Source of the DNA: an uncultured Alphaproteobacteria bacterium
GTDB taxonomy: Bacteria; Pseudomonadota; Alphaproteobacteria; RF32; CAG-239
Direction of reading: 5' to 3'
Assembly (NCBI GenBank): GCA_944392285.1
Contig: CALXWF010000045.1
Coordinates: 1 to 18,700 of the forward strand
DNA: 18,700 nucleotides
Part shown: one piece after another, positions 14,172-18,700 of the stretch
Numbering within the stretch: the stretch's first letter is position 1
How the letters are laid out: every line of letters starts with the position of its first letter
Program-made: the position numbers and the translations under genes
Notes under the pieces: model-generated
Databases searched by the model: none
Told to the model about the DNA's origin: nothing
Seen by the model: only the letters and a program-made list of their open reading frames with translations

Positions 14172-15434
14172 TTATTTTTCCTTTTTTAACAAAGCGGCAA
14201 AAAAGCCGTCGGCACCGCCATGGTCTGCTAAAGTGTCCGGCAAAACACGCAAAAAACCTTCCGGCGTGAGGATGTCTTTAACCGCCGAATTTTGCAGCGG
14301 AAGGAGGCGAAAATCCGGCGCTGTTTGCAAAAAGTCGGCTATTTGAGCCTCGCCTTCAAGTTTTGAAAGGGAGCAAGTGCAATATAACAAAAGACCGTCT
14401 TTTTTTAGCGCGCTTCGGGCGGCTTGCAATAATTGTTTTTGGGTCGGTAAAAGTTTTTGAACGTCAGCCAAAGTTTTGTTGTGTATCAGCTCGGGGTGGC
14501 GGCGGAACGTGCCGGTGGCCGAGCAGGGGGCATCAAGCAAAATGATGTCATATTGCTTTTGAGATGTTCTTAAATATTCAAGTGCGTCAGAACAAATGAT
14601 TTCTGCTGCAAAATTAAGGCGCTTTAGGTTTTTAGTTAAAGTTTCAAGCCGAGAGGGAGAAATGTCAAGCGCGGTGACTTCGGCGCCGGCATCAATCAGT
14701 TGGGCGGTTTTGCCGCCGGGGGCTGCGCATAAGTCCAGAGCCGTTTTGCCCTTGAGATTGCCCAAAAGTTTGACGGCAAGGCTTGCCGCATAGTCTTGAA
14801 CCCACCAGTTTCCTTGCGCATAGCCGTCAAGGCTGTTGACGCTGCCTGCATTATAAAGCCGAATACCCGAAAGCGGTAAAGCAAAAGTTTGAAGATTGGT
14901 GTTAAAACGGCATCCTTGTTTTAGGGTTATGTCCAGAGGCGGGGTTTTTAAGGCTTCTCTCGCAAAAGATTTTATTTGTTCGGCGGAATAGTCTTGTGCT
15001 AGAATTTGATAAAAATCTTTGGGAAAGACAAAGTCTTCCGCACCTTCTGCGGCTTTGGCGCCGGCGGCGGCAATCTTGCGCAAAACAGCATTGGCCATGC
15101 CGGCAAAAAATCTATCCGAAAGGCGTTTGATAAGCTCAACATTGCTGTTTAAGGCTGCATAGTCGGGGGTGTCCATAAACAATAGTTCGGTCACGGCATT
15201 TATCAAAGCAAATTCGGCAGAGGCAAATTTTTGCGGTATTTTTTTCTTTATATATTGTTTAAGCAAATGGCGAATAAAGCAGAGCCGGCGCAAAGAGGTT
15301 AATATCAACATATTGGCAAAAGCGCGCTCTCGCTCGGAAAGCGAATCGAGAAGAGGGCGTTTTTCGGCAAAAAATGCGCGTTCGGTTATGATTTGCCGCA
15401 AAATTTCGGCGGCGAGGCGACGACTGTCTGACAT
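14172..15434 (-). CDS. rsmB: 16S rRNA (cytosine-C5) methyltransferase RsmB
   Basis: The 420-residue product has an N-terminal NusB-like RNA-binding domain (1-130) and a C-terminal SAM-dependent RNA m5C methyltransferase domain. SAM-binding motif I is ALDLCAAPGGKTAQL (232-246). The catalytic motif DAPCSATGTFRRHPE carries Cys304, and YCTCS carries the nucleophile candidate Cys354. The family methylates C967 of 16S rRNA (E. coli numbering). AAGGGA lies a few bases before the ATG. It is the first gene of the minus-strand cluster and is directly abutted by the PanE-like gene. Confidence 0.95.
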   Translation of the reverse strand: MSDSRRLAAEILRQIITERAFFAEKRPLLDSLSERERAFANMLILTSLRRLCFIRHLLKQYIKKKIPQKFASAEFALINAVTELLFMDTPDYAALNSNVELIKRLSDRFFAGMANAVLRKIAAAGAKAAEGAEDFVFPKDFYQILAQDYSAEQIKSFAREALKTPPLDITLKQGCRFNTNLQTFALPLSGIRLYNAGSVNSLDGYAQGNWWVQDYAASLAVKLLGNLKGKTALDLCAAPGGKTAQLIDAGAEVTALDISPSRLETLTKNLKRLNFAAEIICSDALEYLRTSQKQYDIILLDAPCSATGTFRRHPELIHNKTLADVQKLLPTQKQLLQAARSALKKDGLLLYCTCSLSKLEGEAQIADFLQTAPDFRLLPLQNSAVKDILTPEGFLRVLPDTLADHGGADGFFAALLKKEK

Positions 15435-15462
15435 CTGGTTCCCTTTTGCTTTGGTTTGGGCT

Positions 15463-15491
15463 ATTCTATTGAAACATTCGCATAATTACAA
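15463..15491 (-). promoter_or_regulatory. Candidate promoter for rsmB
   Basis: On the minus strand TTGTAA (15491-15486) and TAGAAT (15468-15463) are separated by 17 bases, 29 bases upstream of the rsmB ATG. Confidence 0.55.
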
Positions 15492-15512
15492 GTGTGAAAA
15501 TTGTTTCAGCTC

Positions 15513-15541
15513 TTGTCTTTTAGATTTAAATGCTTTATTTT
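15513..15541 (+). promoter_or_regulatory. Candidate promoter for the DUF3576-leuS unit
   Basis: TTGTCT (15513-15518) and TATTTT (15536-15541) are separated by 17 bases, 37 bases before the lipoprotein gene. The match is modest and the region is AT-rich. Confidence 0.35.
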
Positions 15542-15578
15542 GTGAAAAATTGTGATTTTTTTAAATGAGGAAAATAAA

Positions 15579-16016
15579 ATGAAAAAACATTTTCTGGCGA
15601 GCCTGGCCGTTGTGCTGGTTATTTGCGGATGTTCGTTGTCGTCTTTAAACCCTTTTCGGGCCGAAGAAAAAAAACTTGAGGACGAAGCCGGCGTTAATCA
15701 TTATTTGTGGCAGGCGTCGCTGGATAAACTTTCTTTCATGCCTTTGGCTACGGTTGATGCAACCAGCGGTCTGATTGTTACCGATTGGACTGTCTTGGGC
15801 GAGGCCAAAAATGAGCAGTTCAAAATCAGCGTGCAGATTTTTTCTAAGGAGCTGAGAGTGGATTGTTTGAAAGTTTCTGTCTTCAAACGTGTGCTTGAAA
15901 ATAATCATTGGACGGATGTAACACCTGATGAGCGACTTAGCACCGAAACCGAAAAGGCCATTTTGGTCAGAGCAAGACAATTATATCGTAACGATTTAGC
16001 AGCAGGTGCAGAATAA
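15579..16016 (+). CDS. DUF3576 family lipoprotein
   Basis: The 145-residue protein starts with a lipoprotein signal (MKKHFLASLAVVLVICGC), with the probable lipidated residue Cys18. The mature part matches DUF3576: GVNHYLWQASLDKLSFMPL, then SGLIVTDW, then FKISVQIFSKELRVDCLKVS, then a C-terminal AILVRARQLY helix. The family is alphaproteobacterial, envelope-located and of unknown function, and commonly sits just before leuS as here. The ATG at 15579 is chosen because GAGGA (15567-15571) precedes it by seven bases and because the signal peptide begins there. An in-frame ATG at 15552 would add nine residues ahead of the signal. The stop directly abuts the leuS ATG. Confidence 0.9.
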   Translation: MKKHFLASLAVVLVICGCSLSSLNPFRAEEKKLEDEAGVNHYLWQASLDKLSFMPLATVDATSGLIVTDWTVLGEAKNEQFKISVQIFSKELRVDCLKVSVFKRVLENNHWTDVTPDERLSTETEKAILVRARQLYRNDLAAGAE

Positions 16017-18482
16017 ATGACAAAAAATATTCATAATCGCTATAACGGCAAAGAAACTTTTGAAGATTGGGCCGAGGAGTGGAAGCTCGAGACCCGCTAT
16101 AATTTTCATACAATTGAAAAAAAATGGCAAAAGATTTGGGAAGATGAAAAAGCCTATAAGGTAGATATCGACAAGAATAAAGAAAAATTTTATGCTTTGG
16201 TCGAGTTTCCTTATCCTTCGGGAGCCGGTTTGCATGTGGGGCATCCGCGCTCTTATACGGCTCTGGATGTTATTGCCCGCAAAAAAAGAATGCAGGGATT
16301 TAACGTGCTTTATCCCATGGGGTTTGACGCCTTTGGTCTGCCGGCCGAAAATTATGCCATTAAGACCGGCGTGCATCCGGCCGTTTCTACCAAAGAAAAT
16401 ATTGCTAATTTTACCCGCCAGTTAAAATCTATCGGTTTTAGTTTTGACTGGGATCGTTGTATTGATACCTCAAGCCCCGAATATTATAAATGGACACAAT
16501 GGATGTTCATTAAGTTTTTTGAAAAGGGCTTGGCTTATAAGGACAAAATTGCCATTAACCGGTGTCCGAAATGTAAAACCGGCTTGGCAAATGAGGAAGT
16601 GGTAAACGGCTGTTGCGAACGTTGCGGTGCCGAAGTGGTGCGCAAAAACAAAGAGCAATGGATGATTGCCATTACCAAATATGCCGACCGCTTGATTGAA
16701 GATTTGCAAGATGTTGATTTTGTTGAAAGAGTTAAATCTCAGCAGATTAACTGGATTGGTCGCTCGGAAGGCGCAGAGCTTGATTTTGAGTTTGGCGACA
16801 AAAAGTTGACGGTGTTTACCACACGTCCGGATACGGCCTTTGGTGTTACTTATATGGTTTTGGCGCCGGAGCACCCCTTTGTGGCCGAAATGATGGACAA
16901 GTTTGAAAACCAAGACGAAATTAAGGCTTATGTTGAAGCAACGGCTAAAAAGTCTGATTTGCAACGCAGCATTGATGAAAGCAAAACCGGTGTCGAGCTT
17001 AAGGGTGTGCAAGCGCGTAACCCCTATAACGGCAAGATGATTCCGGTGTTTATCTCTGATTATGTTTTAATGGGCTATGGTACCGGCGCCATTATGGCCG
17101 TGCCGGCACACGACCAACGTGACTATGATTTTGCCAAGGCCTTTAATCTGCCGATTATTCCGGTTTTGGACGGCGGCGATATCTCTGAAAAAGCCTTTGA
17201 AGAGGACGGCCCGCATATTAATTCAGACTTCTTAAACGGTTTGAATAAAGAAGACGGTATGCGCGCCGCCATTAAATTTGCCGAAGAAAAAGGTTTTGGA
17301 AAGTCTAAGGTCAACTTCAAACTGCGTGACTGGGTTTTCTCGCGCCAACGTTATTGGGGTGAGCCGATACCGATGGTCTATTGCGAAAAATGCGGTTGGC
17401 AGCCGATACCCGAATCCGAGTTGCCGCTGACTTTGCCCGAAGTGCCTGATTATCATCCTAATGATGAAGGCGAATCGCCTTTGTCTAAGGCTGGGGAGTG
17501 GTTGCATACGACTTGTCCGAAATGCGGCGGTCATGCCAGACGCGAAACCGACACCATGCCGAACTGGGCCGGGTCTTCTTGGTATTTCTTACGTTATTGC
17601 GACCCGCATAATGATAAAGAATTTGCTTCTAAGGAAGCCCTTGATTACTGGATGAATGTTGACTGGTATAACGGCGGTATGGAGCACACAACCCTGCACT
17701 TATTGTATTCTCGTTTTTGGCACAAGTTCCTGTATGATTTGGGCTTGGTTCCGACCAGTGAGCCTTATCAAAAAAGAACATCTCATGGTATGATTTTGGC
17801 TGAAAACGGCGAAAAGATGTCAAAATCACGCGGTAATGTCATTAATCCCGATGAAATTATTGATGCCTATGGCGCAGATACTTTCCGGCTTTATGAAATG
17901 TTTATCGGCCCGTTTGACCAGGTTGCCATGTGGTCGGATGAAAGTTTGAACGGGGTTTATCGCTTTGTCGGAAAAGTCTTTGGCTTGTTTAAAAAAGTCA
18001 GCAAACAAGCAGCTTTGGATAAGGAAGATTTGCGCGCCATGCACAAATGTATCCTTGAAGTGAGCGAGCGTATTGACCAAATGAAGTTTAATACCGCCGT
18101 GTCGGCTTTGATGACTTATGTAAATTATTTGTCTGCCAAAGCTGAAATTAATCCTCAGCTTTATGAAACTTTGTTGCTGTTGATGGCGCCCTTTACCCCG
18201 CATCTTTGCGAAGAAATGTGGGCAAGGCTCGGACACCAAAGTTTGATTGTGGCTGAAAACTGGCCGAAAGGCGATAAATCTTTGGCGCAAGATGACGTGG
18301 TCACCATTGCCGTACAGATTTGCGGCAAAATGCGCGGGACAATCGAAATGCCCAAAGATGCACCGCAAGCTGAAGTCGAAAAAGCAGCCATGAGCCTTGA
18401 AAATGTCCAACGTCAGCTTGAAGGCAAAGAAATCCGCAAGGTGATAGTGGTACCGAATCGGATTGTAAATATTGTTGCATAA
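16017..18482 (+). CDS. leuS: Leucyl-tRNA synthetase
   Basis: The 821-residue class I synthetase charges tRNA-Leu. It has the HIGH-type motif HVGH (73-76), KMSKS (600-604), an editing CP1 domain with TTRPD (268-272) and GTGAIMAVPAHDQRDYDF, and a C-terminal anticodon domain. Two Cys pairs at 183/186 and 200/203 can bind zinc, and another set occurs at 456/459 and 500/503. The start abuts the DUF3576 stop; AGGTG at 16004-16008 is the likely ribosome binding site. Residues 1-29 are an extra segment before the usual start of the fold. The signatures (SGAGLHVGHPRSYTALDVIA, CPKCKTGLANEEVV) look like the Firmicutes-type enzyme, not the alphaproteobacterial PYPSGRIHMGHVRNYT type, which suggests gene replacement. 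Confidence 0.97.
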   Translation: MTKNIHNRYNGKETFEDWAEEWKLETRYNFHTIEKKWQKIWEDEKAYKVDIDKNKEKFYALVEFPYPSGAGLHVGHPRSYTALDVIARKKRMQGFNVLYPMGFDAFGLPAENYAIKTGVHPAVSTKENIANFTRQLKSIGFSFDWDRCIDTSSPEYYKWTQWMFIKFFEKGLAYKDKIAINRCPKCKTGLANEEVVNGCCERCGAEVVRKNKEQWMIAITKYADRLIEDLQDVDFVERVKSQQINWIGRSEGAELDFEFGDKKLTVFTTRPDTAFGVTYMVLAPEHPFVAEMMDKFENQDEIKAYVEATAKKSDLQRSIDESKTGVELKGVQARNPYNGKMIPVFISDYVLMGYGTGAIMAVPAHDQRDYDFAKAFNLPIIPVLDGGDISEKAFEEDGPHINSDFLNGLNKEDGMRAAIKFAEEKGFGKSKVNFKLRDWVFSRQRYWGEPIPMVYCEKCGWQPIPESELPLTLPEVPDYHPNDEGESPLSKAGEWLHTTCPKCGGHARRETDTMPNWAGSSWYFLRYCDPHNDKEFASKEALDYWMNVDWYNGGMEHTTLHLLYSRFWHKFLYDLGLVPTSEPYQKRTSHGMILAENGEKMSKSRGNVINPDEIIDAYGADTFRLYEMFIGPFDQVAMWSDESLNGVYRFVGKVFGLFKKVSKQAALDKEDLRAMHKCILEVSERIDQMKFNTAVSALMTYVNYLSAKAEINPQLYETLLLLMAPFTPHLCEEMWARLGHQSLIVAENWPKGDKSLAQDDVVTIAVQICGKMRGTIEMPKDAPQAEVEKAAMSLENVQRQLEGKEIRKVIVVPNRIVNIVA

Positions 18483-18619
18483 GAGGAGGGTGCCCGGTTG
18501 GTGACTAATACAGATTTAAGTTCAAAAGTGTCCTCACGTACCTCTATGTACGCTGCGGTACTTTTGCCCTCAAATCTTATTATTCACGCACACCGGTTCC
18601 CCCTCCTAGGAAAGAAATA
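18481..18619. repeat. Palindromic intergenic repeat, 139-bp unit 1
   Basis: The unit starts inside the leuS stop codon. It folds along its whole length: GGAGGG (18485-18490) with CCCTCC (18601-18606), CCGGT (18494-18498) with ACCGG (18592-18596), TAATA (18506-18510) with TATTA (18578-18582), AGATTT (18512-18517) with AAATCT (18572-18577), CAAAAGT (18523-18529) with ACTTTTG (18560-18566), and the apex CGTAC (18537-18541) with GTACG (18548-18552). It may end leuS transcripts through its hairpin, but there is no T tract. Confidence 0.85.
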
Positions 18620-18700
18620 AAGAGGAGGGTGCCCGGTTGGTGACTAATACAGATTTAAGTTCAAAAGTGTCCTCACGTACCTCTATGTACGCTGCGGTAC
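18620..18700. repeat. Palindromic intergenic repeat, unit 2 (cut by the window end)
   Basis: 18620-18700 is identical to 18481-18561 at an offset of 139 bases, so the element is arranged as a direct tandem. The apex copy is at 18672-18696. The copy number beyond the window is unknown. Confidence 0.9.

Noticed and set aside
18481..18700. A CRISPR array, because of regular repeats
   Set aside because: The 139-bp unit is repeated entire, with no short repeat/unique spacer alternation and no cas genes.

Overview
The window looks like a chromosomal segment of a low-to-moderate GC alphaproteobacterium, probably of the Rhodospirillales-like, host-associated or gut type. The evidence is gene content and order, not a database search. 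It contains addA followed by trxA; secB divergent from a Tim44-like gene, then mltA and an Smr gene; a DUF3576 lipoprotein gene directly before leuS; and TPR repeats of the 'P-x-x-WA..Q..LG' style common in Rhodospirillales.

Layout. 1-202: intergenic hairpin repeats. 203-3956: addA (recombination helicase-nuclease) and trxA, closed by a clear intrinsic terminator at 3977-4005. 4006-4980: a gene-poor stretch made of several palindromic intergenic repeats, a 79-codon orphan gene on the minus strand, and upstream of that gene a promoter, a multi-hairpin RNA of about 175 nt and an intrinsic terminator. 4981-6609: a solitary AT-rich gene for a 542-residue protein of possible ADP-ribosyltransferase-like fold with a solenoid-like C-terminus. 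6644-9497: a minus-strand cell-envelope operon, Tim44-like -> mltA -> small membrane protein -> Smr. 9664-10122: divergent secB. 10140-15434: a minus-strand cluster, rsmB -> ketopantoate-reductase-like protein -> WecA/MraY-like membrane protein -> TPR protein -> TM2/SHOCT-like protein, with an internal promoter at 13061-13089. 15579-18482: DUF3576 lipoprotein and leuS on the plus strand. 18481-18700: a 139-bp palindromic repeat in tandem.

How the genes relate. The conserved parts are housekeeping: recombination (AddA), redox (TrxA), secretion chaperoning (SecB), envelope assembly and murein turnover (Tim44-like, MltA, DUF3576), 16S rRNA methylation (RsmB) and leucyl-tRNA synthesis (LeuS). The accessory part is 4006-6640, lying between trxA and the Smr gene and bordered by repeat debris.

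The most unusual items are: (i) the promoter-RNA-terminator unit ahead of the orphan gene, whose RNA could also pair with that gene's ribosome binding site; (ii) the 542-residue candidate effector or toxin-like protein; (iii) a leuS whose signature residues look like the Firmicutes-type enzyme although it sits in the usual alphaproteobacterial position; (iv) two neighbouring genes that keep enzyme folds (WecA/MraY and PanE) but seem to have lost key catalytic motifs; (v) a proline in the AddA Walker A motif where Thr/Ser is expected; (vi) hairpin repeats at both window ends that share one 25-bp apex on different arms.
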